Source: Gammaproteobacteria bacterium
GTDB lineage: Bacteria > Pseudomonadota > Gammaproteobacteria > HK1
NCBI GenBank assembly: GCA_021773795.1
Contig: JAJFJT010000012.1
Span: 62,001-126,000 of the forward strand
Length of the DNA stretch: 64,000 nt
Direction of reading: 5' to 3'
Shown: positions 27,252-36,421 of the stretch, one piece after another
Layout: every line of letters starts with the position of its first letter
How positions within the stretch are numbered: the stretch's first letter is position 1
Notes under the pieces: model-generated
What the model saw: only the letters and a program-made list of their open reading frames with translations
Database searches by the model: none
What the model was told of the DNA's origin: nothing
Program-made: the position numbers and the translations under genes

Positions 27252-28097
27252 ATGAAAGATTTATTTAAAACCCCAAAGAGCCATCAAGCAATCTCGATTC
27301 CATTTAACGGGTTCGAAGAAAACCGCGTAAATTCTGGATTCATCGAGTTTTTAGGTGATGATGACCTGGGACGTTTGAACGAGATACTTCCGTGGAATTG
27401 CTTTACCGTAGATTCCAATGGAAGACGGTTTGGTAACGCGGCGTGGATGGGTAAGAGAGATAAGCCGCAGTTAGTGCCTGACCAGCGCATCTTAGAAATG
27501 AATCGGGTATTTGATCTGGCCAACCAGTCGGTACTTGAAGTGGGTTGCTTCGAAGGTATCCATACCATCGCATTAGCCCAGTTTTCCGCCAAAGTCTACG
27601 CAATCGACTCACGCATAGAAAATGTGGTGAAAACGATTGTGCGAACGCACTTACTTGGATTTTCGCCACAAGTGTCTGTCTGTGACCTGGAACAAGACGA
27701 AGATATGGGCAGACTCTCGATAGTGGATCTTGTGCATCATGTTGGCGTTCTATACCACCTGAAGGATCCCGTTGCGCACCTTGTTAAGCTTGCTGATATA
27801 GCCCGTAATGGCTTGTTGCTCGATACACACTACGCGACAAGCGACATGGCAAACGCGAGCTACACTGTCAACGGAAGAGAGTACCGTTACTTCAGTTATC
27901 GAGAGAAAGGCCGGGAGGAGGTGTTTTCTGGCATGTACGATCATTCCAAATGGCTGTTACTTGATGATATCAAGAGAATCCTTAGCCGGATCGGGTTTTC
28001 CGACATCCGAATCTTCAAAGATGACCAACAACGTAATGGGCCGCGCGTAACGTTATATGCTGCACGACCATCGGTCATGAAACTGGATGAAGCTTAA
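27252..28097 (+). CDS. SAM-dependent methyltransferase, CmoB/DUF1698-like
   Basis: 281 residues. Motif I VLEVGCFEGIHTIALA, strand-2 Asp in VYAIDSRIENV and VHHVGVLYHLKDPVAHL resemble the CmoB/DUF1698 methyltransferase group, which in glycan clusters is common as a sugar O-methylase. ATG 27252 has GAGGGG directly upstream; TTG 27189 in the same frame would add 21 residues but lacks a good site. In this locus it could methylate the chain terminus that the exporter recognises, an inference. Confidence 0.75.
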   Translation: MKDLFKTPKSHQAISIPFNGFEENRVNSGFIEFLGDDDLGRLNEILPWNCFTVDSNGRRFGNAAWMGKRDKPQLVPDQRILEMNRVFDLANQSVLEVGCFEGIHTIALAQFSAKVYAIDSRIENVVKTIVRTHLLGFSPQVSVCDLEQDEDMGRLSIVDLVHHVGVLYHLKDPVAHLVKLADIARNGLLLDTHYATSDMANASYTVNGREYRYFSYREKGREEVFSGMYDHSKWLLLDDIKRILSRIGFSDIRIFKDDQQRNGPRVTLYAARPSVMKLDEA

Positions 28098-28103
28098 TTA
28101 GAT

Positions 28104-30089
28104 ATGAGCGTTCGTGAAGTGCAATGGTTTATTCCTTTAAAACTTGAGGGGAATGAGCCGATTTTGCTGTTTTCGGCATGCGATGCCAGATATTTTGGTT
28201 ATGCAGCTTCCTTGATTAGAGGTGTAGATCTTTTTTCCCCGGGTTTTTCATTCGTATTACATCTGATCAATCCGGAGCAAACATTGCTGGAACGAGTACA
28301 ACAGCTCGCCGCATCCCTCAATGCTACCCGTTTGGTAGTGTCATTCGAGAATATCAATCTATCTAGGCTGGAAGAGGAGCAAAAACGCGCCTATTTTTCC
28401 TGTGCCCGTTTTCCACAAATCGCGAAATTACTTCGCCAATATCAATGTCCGATTTTCAGTCTTGATGCTGACTCACTGGTGGTGAATCCGATTGATCTTA
28501 ATTTTTCCGACAAAATAGATGCCGAGGTTGTTATCATTCGGCGCGATTTAAAAGAAGAAATGCCAGAGCATTTATCTGTTGCGACCGGCTCAATCTGGCT
28601 GAAGCCTACACAAGGGGTATTCCAATTCATTGATGACGTTAGTAAACAAGTCGATACTCACTTGCAAGAAGGCACTCTGAAATGGTTTGTAGATCAAGTA
28701 GTGTTTCACCAGCAAATGCAGGTAATGCAGAAAGAGGTTAGATTTTACAACCTGAAAGGGAAATACGCGGATTGGGATTTCCTGGAAAGCAGTATCATTT
28801 GGGCGGGCAAAGGGTTGCGCAAGGAAAATGACATGCGTTATTTTTTGTTGAAGGCTTTGCTTTCAGATGATGCGGGCCACCATATGATTGCGAATCAACT
28901 CTGGTCAAGCATATGTACTGCAGGAAGTGGTTTGTCATCCAGTCAATGGATGCGTAGCCGGATGGAAATAGCCAGAAAGTCCGTGGCAAGGATTGCATTG
29001 TATATTCCCAGGCTGGATCTCCCATGGAAGCGTGACAGTGACATATCTTCCTCTCCTCCTTTGCTCGCCGATGATGTGCTGGATCTACGATTGTACTGGA
29101 AAGCCTTTGCGGTGAAATTGGCTAATGCTATTGAGCGAGCCGGGTTGCCGGTTGACGTCATTGAGAAGCCGGCGTGGGAAATTGATCGCAAGGCGATTGA
29201 GGCCAGCGGTACTGTGCTTGCGCTAATTCCCCATCGGTGCCGGTTCGATTTCGACGAGGGTGACACGCCGGTTTTATTTTACATGCAGGAATATTTTCGC
29301 TGGGTGTTCGTGCTTAACGAAAGTGGCTGGAGTGCGGCATCCAGCATATATCCAATTCACCTCGAAGCAATACCGGAACTTGTTCATGATTCCTTTGGCA
29401 CCTATCGGCAGCGTCTACTTGCAGACGAGCTCGGCAGCAAGTTTGCACAACCTGTACGCAAGAGTCATCGCCAGTTGATTGCCGAGGGGTTGATTCCGAT
29501 GCGACGAGGAACGTTTGGATTGAAACATGTGCGCCCTTACATTTTTCTGCCGCTTCAGATTCCGCATGACCAGTCGATACATAATTTCTCCGATTTAACG
29601 GAGCAACATGTAGTCGAGAGCTTGGTGAATTGGGCCCAGGAACGCGATATTACCGTGGTCATGAAACCACATCCTGTCAATCGTAAAAGCACGGCATCCT
29701 TTGAGAAATTGGCTGATGGACGTACCGTATTCTGGAGCGAAGCACATGTATACGACTTGATTGCACATGCTACGTGCGTTTACACCGTGAACAGTGGCGT
29801 TGGTTTTGAGGCCCTCTTGCATCTGAAGCCGGTTGTTACTTTTGGCCGAGTGGAATACGACTGCGTTAGTTTCCAAGCCACGCCCGACACTCTGGATGCT
29901 GCTTGGGATTTTTGCATGCATGCGGATACATCGATGCTAGAAAAACGCTATCGCCATTTCGTCAACTGGTTTCTTGGTGCCTATGCGGTCGATATGTCTC
30001 AGTCTGAACATGCTCATGCGAGATTGGAACAACTGGCTTCAGAGGTTGTTGCACAAGCACGTGCAGCAACGGTAGGGGAAGTGTGGTGA
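28104..30089 (+). CDS. Fused glycosyltransferase: GT-A (GT8-like) domain plus KpsC/KpsS-like capsule synthesis domain
   Basis: 661 residues. The N-terminal part (about 15-260) is a GT-A fold with YFSCARFPQIAKLL before a DxD in FSLDADSLVV, related to the two GT8-like proteins of this locus. The C-terminal part (about 320-650) resembles the PF05159 capsule synthesis proteins: VVMKPHPVNRKS, then TVNSGVGFEALLHLKPVVTFG with a Tyr shortly after. KpsC and KpsS are beta-Kdo transferases that build the lipid-linked Kdo linker of ABC-exported capsules; whether this domain uses Kdo is unknown. Its end overlaps the permease gene by a few bases. Confidence 0.75.
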   Translation: MSVREVQWFIPLKLEGNEPILLFSACDARYFGYAASLIRGVDLFSPGFSFVLHLINPEQTLLERVQQLAASLNATRLVVSFENINLSRLEEEQKRAYFSCARFPQIAKLLRQYQCPIFSLDADSLVVNPIDLNFSDKIDAEVVIIRRDLKEEMPEHLSVATGSIWLKPTQGVFQFIDDVSKQVDTHLQEGTLKWFVDQVVFHQQMQVMQKEVRFYNLKGKYADWDFLESSIIWAGKGLRKENDMRYFLLKALLSDDAGHHMIANQLWSSICTAGSGLSSSQWMRSRMEIARKSVARIALYIPRLDLPWKRDSDISSSPPLLADDVLDLRLYWKAFAVKLANAIERAGLPVDVIEKPAWEIDRKAIEASGTVLALIPHRCRFDFDEGDTPVLFYMQEYFRWVFVLNESGWSAASSIYPIHLEAIPELVHDSFGTYRQRLLADELGSKFAQPVRKSHRQLIAEGLIPMRRGTFGLKHVRPYIFLPLQIPHDQSIHNFSDLTEQHVVESLVNWAQERDITVVMKPHPVNRKSTASFEKLADGRTVFWSEAHVYDLIAHATCVYTVNSGVGFEALLHLKPVVTFGRVEYDCVSFQATPDTLDAAWDFCMHADTSMLEKRYRHFVNWFLGAYAVDMSQSEHAHARLEQLASEVVAQARAATVGEVW

Positions 30090-30892
30090 TTTCAAAATTG
30101 ACCGCCGAAGTGAATGCGGGTTGGATGCTTGCATTGCGAAGTATCCATATACAAATTCTGGAACATGCACTGGGCTATGCCTGGACGCTGATTATTCCCA
30201 TGCTGTATGCGATCTGCTATATCTTCATCAAGCGGGAGCTTACCGGCAGTGCAGCGATACAAGGGGCCGAGGCTGGTTGGGATATATTGCGTGCTTTCGC
30301 CGGGATCATGCTGTTCCAATGCTGGATGCAAGTCGTGCAGGATATGTCGGATATGATTCGCCGTCAGCGTGGAATGCTGCGCAGCTTCAATGTTGGCCCC
30401 ACACCGTTTGTACTTGCAATTGCATTTGAGGGGGTTATAGCGCTTGTCGTACGCGCGATACTGATTGTTGCTGCGATACCAGTGCTTGGCCTGGAGTTCC
30501 CGTATGGGTTGTCCGTCTGGCTATGGTGCGCAGCTTGCCTGATTGTGTTGCTTCTCTCCGCGATGATGGTCGGGTTACTTTTGGCGCCTTGGGCTGTTCT
30601 ATACGGGGACGTACGCAAGGCACTAAGTTCCACCAGCCTCCCTTTGATTCTTATTTCTCCGATTTTTTACCCCGCAGTTGAACGTACTGGCTCAGTACTG
30701 TACTGGCTGAACCTTGTAAATCCAGTCGCCTCCCCATTGGCCGTGCTTGCCGATGCCTTGCGCGGCAAGGAATGGTCACTCTATTCGATACCGATGCTGG
30801 TTTGGGGCGGGTTGGCAGTTGCATTGCTTGGGTGGTCGCTCATGCAATTGCGGCGTCAAGTGCCAATATTGCTTGAAAGGATGGGGAGCTGA
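30086..30892 (+). CDS. wzm: ABC-2 polysaccharide export permease (Wzm-type)
   Basis: About 268 residues and six predicted membrane spans, the full length of the family. It begins in the last codons of the fused glycosyltransferase; GTG 30086 (after AGGGGAA) is preferred to GTG 30083. Motifs: EHALGYAWTLIIPMLYA near the N-terminus, RQRGMLRSFNVGP, LISPIFYPAVERTGSVLYWLNLVNPVASP. Together with the next gene it exports lipid-linked polysaccharide across the inner membrane. It replaces the truncated permease at 21977-22456, to which it is only distantly similar. Confidence 0.9.
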   Translation: MISKLTAEVNAGWMLALRSIHIQILEHALGYAWTLIIPMLYAICYIFIKRELTGSAAIQGAEAGWDILRAFAGIMLFQCWMQVVQDMSDMIRRQRGMLRSFNVGPTPFVLAIAFEGVIALVVRAILIVAAIPVLGLEFPYGLSVWLWCAACLIVLLLSAMMVGLLLAPWAVLYGDVRKALSSTSLPLILISPIFYPAVERTGSVLYWLNLVNPVASPLAVLADALRGKEWSLYSIPMLVWGGLAVALLGWSLMQLRRQVPILLERMGS

Positions 30893-32067
30893 TGGAAGAG
30901 CTTTTGCAAGTTGAAGGGCTGTGGAAGAAATATTCGCGCAGTCTGAATGCCTCGGTACGCTATGCGGCACACGACCTGTTACGCAATGTCATTGGAGCGG
31001 AAGCCGGGGAAACGGAATTGCGCGACACTGAATTCTGGGCTTTACGCGAGGTGGGCTTCACGCTGCGGCGCGGTGAAGTCCTCGCGGTGCTTGGGCACAA
31101 TGGCGCGGGGAAGAGTACGCTGCTCAAGTGTATTGCCGGGAAACTCAATGCGGATCGTGGAAAAGTGGTGCGGCGAGGTGAGCTTGGACATTTGCTGGAA
31201 ATGAGCGCCGGTTTCGCCCCCAGCATGACTGGGCGCGATAATGTTTCAGTGCGTGGGCGTCTGATGGGCAAGCGAGGCAAAGAGTTAGAGCGTTATATTT
31301 CACAAGTTGCAGAGTTTGCGGATATTGACGAGTTTTTCGATGCACCAGTACTATTTTATAGCGCGGGCATGAAATCCCGGTTGGGTTTTGCTGCGTCCTC
31401 TATCATCAAGCCTGATGTTCTTATTCTCGACGAGATTCTCGCTGTCGGTGACTTGGGCTTCCGCATGAAGTGTTACTCGCAGATCGATGAGTTACGGAAG
31501 AAAAGCGCTGTGATCTTAGTTTCACATAGTATGGGCCATGTTAGCCGTATGGCAACTTCGGCTATCTTTCTTAACAAAGGGAAGGTCGTTTTTAATGGCT
31601 CACCGCAGAAAGGTATCCAGCTTTACAGCGAACAGATGAAGGTGGCAAAAGGGAAACCTTCATATTTTAAACCAGAACGTATCCGTTTTGAGGTCACTGG
31701 TGATCACGAAGTCATACAGGAAGATGGTGCGATTATCTTCGGTGAAGAACTTTCAGTTTGTGGAGAAGCTTTCGTCGACATTCCCATCACCCTATCTATT
31801 ATTCTCCACGAACAGGGCGGTGCGGCGATCGCAGAATGGAACTCTAGGCGCAACAATTTCATCCTTCATCCAGGTCAACAGTTTTCCGCCAGATTAGGGC
31901 CTCAGAACCTTTGTCCGGGCTATTACCATTTCGCCGTCATAGGTTTTGACAATTGCGGAGAACAACTTTTCCTAAGTACTCCCTTCAATTTCAAGGTGAC
32001 GGGTGACTTTTACAACAGTATTCGTCTCCAGCCTATTGCCGCTTGGCACGTACTTAAGCTGGACTAG
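30892..32067 (+). CDS. wzt: ABC polysaccharide exporter ATP-binding protein with C-terminal carbohydrate-binding domain (Wzt-type)
   Basis: 391 residues. Nucleotide-binding domain: Walker A GHNGAGKSTLLK near residue 67, signature YSAGMKSRLGFA, Walker B VLILDEIL, H-loop VSHS. After about residue 250 comes a beta-rich extension (RIRFEVTGDHEV ... PGYYHFAVIGFDN), as in Wzt proteins of O8/O9a-type systems where this domain binds the capped non-reducing end before export. Start ATG shares a base with the permease stop (TGATG). The extension and nearby methyltransferases favour a termination-coupled export mechanism, an inference. Confidence 0.92.
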   Translation: MEELLQVEGLWKKYSRSLNASVRYAAHDLLRNVIGAEAGETELRDTEFWALREVGFTLRRGEVLAVLGHNGAGKSTLLKCIAGKLNADRGKVVRRGELGHLLEMSAGFAPSMTGRDNVSVRGRLMGKRGKELERYISQVAEFADIDEFFDAPVLFYSAGMKSRLGFAASSIIKPDVLILDEILAVGDLGFRMKCYSQIDELRKKSAVILVSHSMGHVSRMATSAIFLNKGKVVFNGSPQKGIQLYSEQMKVAKGKPSYFKPERIRFEVTGDHEVIQEDGAIIFGEELSVCGEAFVDIPITLSIILHEQGGAAIAEWNSRRNNFILHPGQQFSARLGPQNLCPGYYHFAVIGFDNCGEQLFLSTPFNFKVTGDFYNSIRLQPIAAWHVLKLD

Positions 32068-32072
32068 CGCAT

Positions 32073-32660
32073 ATGAATGATAAGAGAGATTACATTAGTG
32101 CGGACTATTACCAGAATCTGCACGATAACAACCAGGCCTTCATGAACAACAATTGGCTTCTGGATGAAGTCGAAATTATCAAGGGAGCTGTTGGAAATGT
32201 GAATACCGTACTGGAGTTGGGATGTGGCAACGGGCGGTTCCTTGAACTCGCGGCAGACATCTGGCAAGACGTTACCGGTGTGGACTGGGCGAGGTCCGGC
32301 TACCTCGAGAGTCTTCTGAAAACGTACAAACTAATTAAGTTTATCCAAGCCGACATTTCCACACTTAAGCTCCAACAGGAATATGATCTGATTGTCTCGG
32401 CTGATTTCCTGGAGCACCTACCAAAGGAATTACTTAGCTTGGTGGTTGCCGAAGCACTTCGAGCCGGACGCATCAATTTTCACAAGATTGCCTGTTACGA
32501 CGATGGTCATAGCCATCTTTCCATTCTTTCCCCAGCCGAGTGGCTGACCATTTTCAATGCTCAATCAGGTGGAGAGAGTGTCAGGATCGTCCATAGCGAA
32601 TTCAGGAAAGGTAATCCGAAAAACATTGTTGTCACGCTTTGCAACAGTACTGGAGTCTGA
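32073..32660 (+). CDS. Class I SAM-dependent methyltransferase
   Basis: 195 residues; motif I VLELGCGNGRFLELA near 50, strand-2 TGVDWARSGY, strand-4 YDLIVSADFLEHLPKE. It follows the exporter ATPase by five bases. In Wzt-dependent loci such small methyltransferases often cap the chain end; this would pair with the carbohydrate-binding tail of the ATPase. That role is inferred and sugar maturation is equally possible. Confidence 0.8.
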   Translation: MNDKRDYISADYYQNLHDNNQAFMNNNWLLDEVEIIKGAVGNVNTVLELGCGNGRFLELAADIWQDVTGVDWARSGYLESLLKTYKLIKFIQADISTLKLQQEYDLIVSADFLEHLPKELLSLVVAEALRAGRINFHKIACYDDGHSHLSILSPAEWLTIFNAQSGGESVRIVHSEFRKGNPKNIVVTLCNSTGV

Positions 32661-32661
32661 T

Positions 32662-32835
32662 ATGACGGAACTGATCAAGCAAAACACACCGGCTGCTGCA
32701 GTACAGAACGACTGCGGACTATCCGTGGCAGCTATCGAGAGTCTGAGCACCCGGTGCAGGGCCCTTGATATTCTGGCCCAACGCCTCGATGAGGAGTTTG
32801 AAGCTGTGTTGTGGAATGGAAATGGATGTGAATAG
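32662..32835 (+). CDS. Small ORF, 57 residues, unknown
   Basis: ATG 32662 immediately follows the methyltransferase stop (TGATATG). It reads MTELIKQNTPAAAVQNDCGL and then a helical tail with RALDILAQRLDEEFEAVLW, overlapping the start of the next gene. No domain is recognised. The spacing fits a real operon gene, but it could equally be the remnant of a larger protein or chance. No ribosome-binding site is obvious. Confidence 0.35.
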   Translation: MTELIKQNTPAAAVQNDCGLSVAAIESLSTRCRALDILAQRLDEEFEAVLWNGNGCE

Positions 32836-33742
32836 TGAAGCAATTGGAGATCCGGCGAGGGTATTTGTCGCCTCGACCCCAGCGGAGTGGCTGCCGATGC
32901 GGGTATTGGCATTTTCGATCCGCGAGACAGCGTCTCTGCCGGTTGAGGTTTTGGCAATCTATAAGTTTAATCGAGCGATACCCATGCCTTTGGCCATTGA
33001 AAATCGTCCTAGGACACCTTTCTCGTTCCAGCGTTTTCTGATTCCAGAGTTATGTGGATTTTCTGGAAAGGCGATCTATCTGGATGCCGATATGCAGGTT
33101 TTTCGGGACATTCATAAGTTGTGGAACTACGATTTTTCTGGTTGCGATTTGCAGGCCGTCACAGAAGCGCAACAAGGGCGGCGCGGGCAGTTCAGTGTGA
33201 TGTTGCTGGATTGTGAGGCACTTGGGTGGTGTGTCGACCATATCGTTGCAGATTTGGATGCAGGGAAGCTTGATTATGCGGCGTTGATGTATGAGATGCG
33301 GGTCACAAAGAAAATTGGGCGGGATATTTCGCCGGAGTGGAATTCGTTGGAGCGTTACGATGCAGCGAAGACCTGCTTGCTGCACTACACGGATATGAAT
33401 ACTCAACCTTGGATATCAATTGAAAATCCACTTGGATACCTTTGGATCGCCTGCCTTCGTCGAGCGTTGCAGGCTGGATTCATCAGCCGTGAAGAGCTAG
33501 AGCGAGAGGTTTCCTCTCGGCATGTACGCCCTTCTTTATTGGCGCAAATAGATAATGATCTGGACGATTCTCTTGCACTACCGTTATCGGTTCGCATACT
33601 CGACAAGAATTTTGTTCCGCCCTACCGAGGTTTGCAGTGCGGTAAAAATCGTCCCTGGTTCTCGTTCCGCCCGGCGGTTCTGGCGCTTTTGCGGCGCACC
33701 TATTATCGATCTCCGCTTCCGCTATTCTTCAAATGGGACTGA
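32816..33742 (+). CDS. GT8-like glycosyltransferase, paralogue of the 25048 gene
   Basis: About 308 residues from ATG 32816 (ATG 32822 is as good). FSFQRFLIPEL, the DxD in YLDADMQVFRDI, MLLDCEALGW and LLHYTDMNTQPW align with the protein at 25048-25926, showing duplication within the locus or common descent of two linkage-specific transferases. The C-terminal 60 residues (DKNFVPPYRGLQ, RRTYYRSPLPLFFKW) are basic and may bind the membrane. The frame is open to 32765 but upstream codons overlap the preceding small ORF and look non-coding. Confidence 0.78.
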   Translation: MEMDVNSEAIGDPARVFVASTPAEWLPMRVLAFSIRETASLPVEVLAIYKFNRAIPMPLAIENRPRTPFSFQRFLIPELCGFSGKAIYLDADMQVFRDIHKLWNYDFSGCDLQAVTEAQQGRRGQFSVMLLDCEALGWCVDHIVADLDAGKLDYAALMYEMRVTKKIGRDISPEWNSLERYDAAKTCLLHYTDMNTQPWISIENPLGYLWIACLRRALQAGFISREELEREVSSRHVRPSLLAQIDNDLDDSLALPLSVRILDKNFVPPYRGLQCGKNRPWFSFRPAVLALLRRTYYRSPLPLFFKWD

Positions 33743-33926
33743 AGTGGCGCGTTGCTGTCATGAGTGTCACATGGAACTTGGCATACCTGATTGAGGGAGC
33801 GCTGAATGTTTTTTACACGGACTATTTAACCGGCACTATTACTGTCGGTCGACAGTGGAAGTTGCAATTTTTCTCTACCCGACCAGTGATACCCATATCC
33901 ATTTCTATAAGGGTTTAAATCCATGA

Positions 33927-34295
<369 letters not shown>

Positions 34296-34492
34296 GCTTC
34301 CCCCTATCAGCGATTCTGGCCGGGAAACGAAAAATCAGCGCAACTCTGTCCAGCAAATTGGGCAAGTTCTTCGGTGTTAGCCCTGCCGTATTTGTGCCAG
34401 TCTAATCTGGTGCAAGATAGTAGAAGCCATTTTGATGTGGATCTGTTTTCCGTGGCCTTGTCGATGTGGTGGGCGGATCGGCAGGTGGGTTC

Positions 34493-35503
34493 GTGAACGA
34501 TCTGCGCCAAAATATGTGGTCGAAGGTGACGGTGGTCATCGTCAACTGGAACGGCGAGCGCTTCCTCGAACGTTGCCTGTCGGCGTTGCTGGCACAGACG
34601 GTTGCACCGCACGAGATTATCTTGGTCGATAACGCGAGCTCCGATGCGTCTCTGGATATCGTGAGACATTTTCCATCGGTGCGCGTGCGGGCGCAGAATA
34701 GAAACCTTGGCTTTGCGCGCGGCAACAATGTAGCAATCAAGGCGACCGGCCCCGAAACAGAGTGGATCGCTTTGCTCAATCCGGATGCATTCGTAGAGCC
34801 GCGTTGGCTGGAGGCGTTGTTATCAGCTGCGCATGATTATCCCACCTTCGATATATTCGGCAGTAAGCTGGTGAACACGGCTGATCCGGCTGTTTTGGAT
34901 GGGGCGGGTGACGCCTACCACATGGGCGGTCTGGTCTGGCGAATAGGGCACGGAGAAGCAGACACAGATCTCTTGGAGCAGGGGAAAGAGGTATTTTCTC
35001 CGTGTGCGGCTGCGGCGCTGTACCGGCGCAGTGCATTGGTCGAGGTCGGGGGCTTCGATGAAGAGTTTTTCTGTTACGTCGAAGATGTGGACCTTGGTTT
35101 TCGATTAAGGCTTGCAGGGTATCGTTGCCTGTATGTCCCTGTATCGGTGGCTCACCATGTGGGTTCGGGCGTTACGGGCGGGCAGCATAGTGATTTTGCG
35201 GTGTATCACGGGCATCGTAATCTGGTGTGGACCTATGTGAAGAATATGCCAGGCGTTTTATTCTGGTTGTTCCTGCCGCTTCATCTCGCGATGAATCTGG
35301 CTGTGCTGGCGGCGGTAGTATTGCGAGGTCAGGGGCGAGCCATACTGTGTGCCAAATGGGATGCCATCAAAGGTATTCCGAAAATGTGGCGGAAGCGGCG
35401 GCAGGTTCAGGCAACTCGCACTGCAACATTGGGCGAGATTTGGCGGGCGATGGATAAACGTATTCTACCGATAAGGCGAGGCTATGGTGGAAAAGGTGAG
35501 TAA
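34493..35503 (+). CDS. Glycosyltransferase family 2 (rhamnosyltransferase-like)
   Basis: About 336 residues. Nucleotide-sugar motif VVIVNWNGERFLERCL, VDNASSD, NRNLGFARGNN, DxD-like ALLNPDAFV, then FFCYVEDVDLGFRLRLAG as the catalytic acid region: the usual pattern of WbbL-type dTDP-rhamnose transferases. One hydrophobic segment (VLFWLFLPLHLAMNLAVLAAV) near 265 suggests membrane association. GTG 34493 follows AGGTGGG; ATG 34514 (MWSKVT) is also possible. It fits use of the dTDP-L-rhamnose made by rmlBDAC. Confidence 0.87.
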   Translation: MNDLRQNMWSKVTVVIVNWNGERFLERCLSALLAQTVAPHEIILVDNASSDASLDIVRHFPSVRVRAQNRNLGFARGNNVAIKATGPETEWIALLNPDAFVEPRWLEALLSAAHDYPTFDIFGSKLVNTADPAVLDGAGDAYHMGGLVWRIGHGEADTDLLEQGKEVFSPCAAAALYRRSALVEVGGFDEEFFCYVEDVDLGFRLRLAGYRCLYVPVSVAHHVGSGVTGGQHSDFAVYHGHRNLVWTYVKNMPGVLFWLFLPLHLAMNLAVLAAVVLRGQGRAILCAKWDAIKGIPKMWRKRRQVQATRTATLGEIWRAMDKRILPIRRGYGGKGE

Positions 35504-35521
35504 CTTATTGCGAACTGCCTG

Positions 35522-36421
35522 ATGCCCAATACTGTGTCCTTAATTATTGTTAGCTACAACGCCGGTATTTTTCTTAAATCCTGCGTTAGCTCTGCTTTGG
35601 GGCAAGTGGAGGAGATCATCGTTATAGATAACAATTCTCAAGACGCCAGTTTGGCACAGGTTGAGTCAGAATTTCACCGTGAGAAGAAACTGCGGATTGT
35701 GCGAAATCGGGAGAACTTGGGTTTTGCCGCTGCATGTAACGTGGGGCTGACGCACGCTACTGGCAGCTATGTTTTATTTTTGAACCCGGACTGTGTGCTG
35801 GAGCCCGATTCCGTCAATCGCCTATTCCAAGCATTGGAGGATTATCCGGAAGCTGGGATGGTGGGCGGTCGGCTCGTTGATCCGAATGGCACGGAGCAAG
35901 GCGGTGGAAGACGGGCTATCCCAACTCCATGGCGCTCCTTTGTGCGGGCGTTTGGTTTGTCATGTTTTTCTGAGCGGTGGCCGCGCTTGTTTTTTGATTT
36001 CCATTTGCACAAACAGCCTTTGCCGTCTGAGCCGATCGAGGTTGAAGCAATTTCTGGTGCTTGCATGCTGGTCCGTCGTGCCGCGATGGGGGATGTAGGG
36101 CAATGGGACGAAGGTTATTTCTTGCATTGCGAAGACCTGGATTTTTCCATGGCGCTGCGCCGCAAGGGCTGGAAAATTGTGTTTGTGCCTAGTGCCAGAA
36201 TCGTTCATGACAAAGGCGGCTGCAGTCGCTCGCGACCGATATTTGTCGAGTGGCATAAGCATCGCGGGATGATTCGGTTCTATCGCAAGTTTTTCAGCCA
36301 CCAGTATCCCGGTGTGTTGTTGTGGCTTGTCATGTTTGGGGTTTGGCTGCGGTTTGTAGCATTGGCAACCTATCATACGGGGCGACGAGCAGGGCGATGG
36401 CTGGGGCTGGCACGTGAGTGA
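35522..36421 (+). CDS. Glycosyltransferase family 2
   Basis: 299 residues with LIIVSYNAGIFLKSCV at the N-terminus, VIDNNSQDAS, NRENLGFAAACNVG, the DxD-like FLNPDCVLEPDS and HCEDLDFSMALRRKGW. A hydrophobic tail (VLLWLVMFGVWLRFVAL) lies near 265-282. It is similar in layout to the preceding GT2 and in the same operon (18 bp gap), so the two probably add successive sugars. Its last eight bases overlap the next gene. The activated sugar is not determinable. Confidence 0.87.
   Translation: MPNTVSLIIVSYNAGIFLKSCVSSALGQVEEIIVIDNNSQDASLAQVESEFHREKKLRIVRNRENLGFAAACNVGLTHATGSYVLFLNPDCVLEPDSVNRLFQALEDYPEAGMVGGRLVDPNGTEQGGGRRAIPTPWRSFVRAFGLSCFSERWPRLFFDFHLHKQPLPSEPIEVEAISGACMLVRRAAMGDVGQWDEGYFLHCEDLDFSMALRRKGWKIVFVPSARIVHDKGGCSRSRPIFVEWHKHRGMIRFYRKFFSHQYPGVLLWLVMFGVWLRFVALATYHTGRRAGRWLGLARE

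Noticed and set aside
33733-33918. 61-residue ORF between the second GT8-like gene and the kdsA relic
   Set aside because: Overlaps the end of the GT8-like gene and shows no domain; more likely debris of the same rearrangement.
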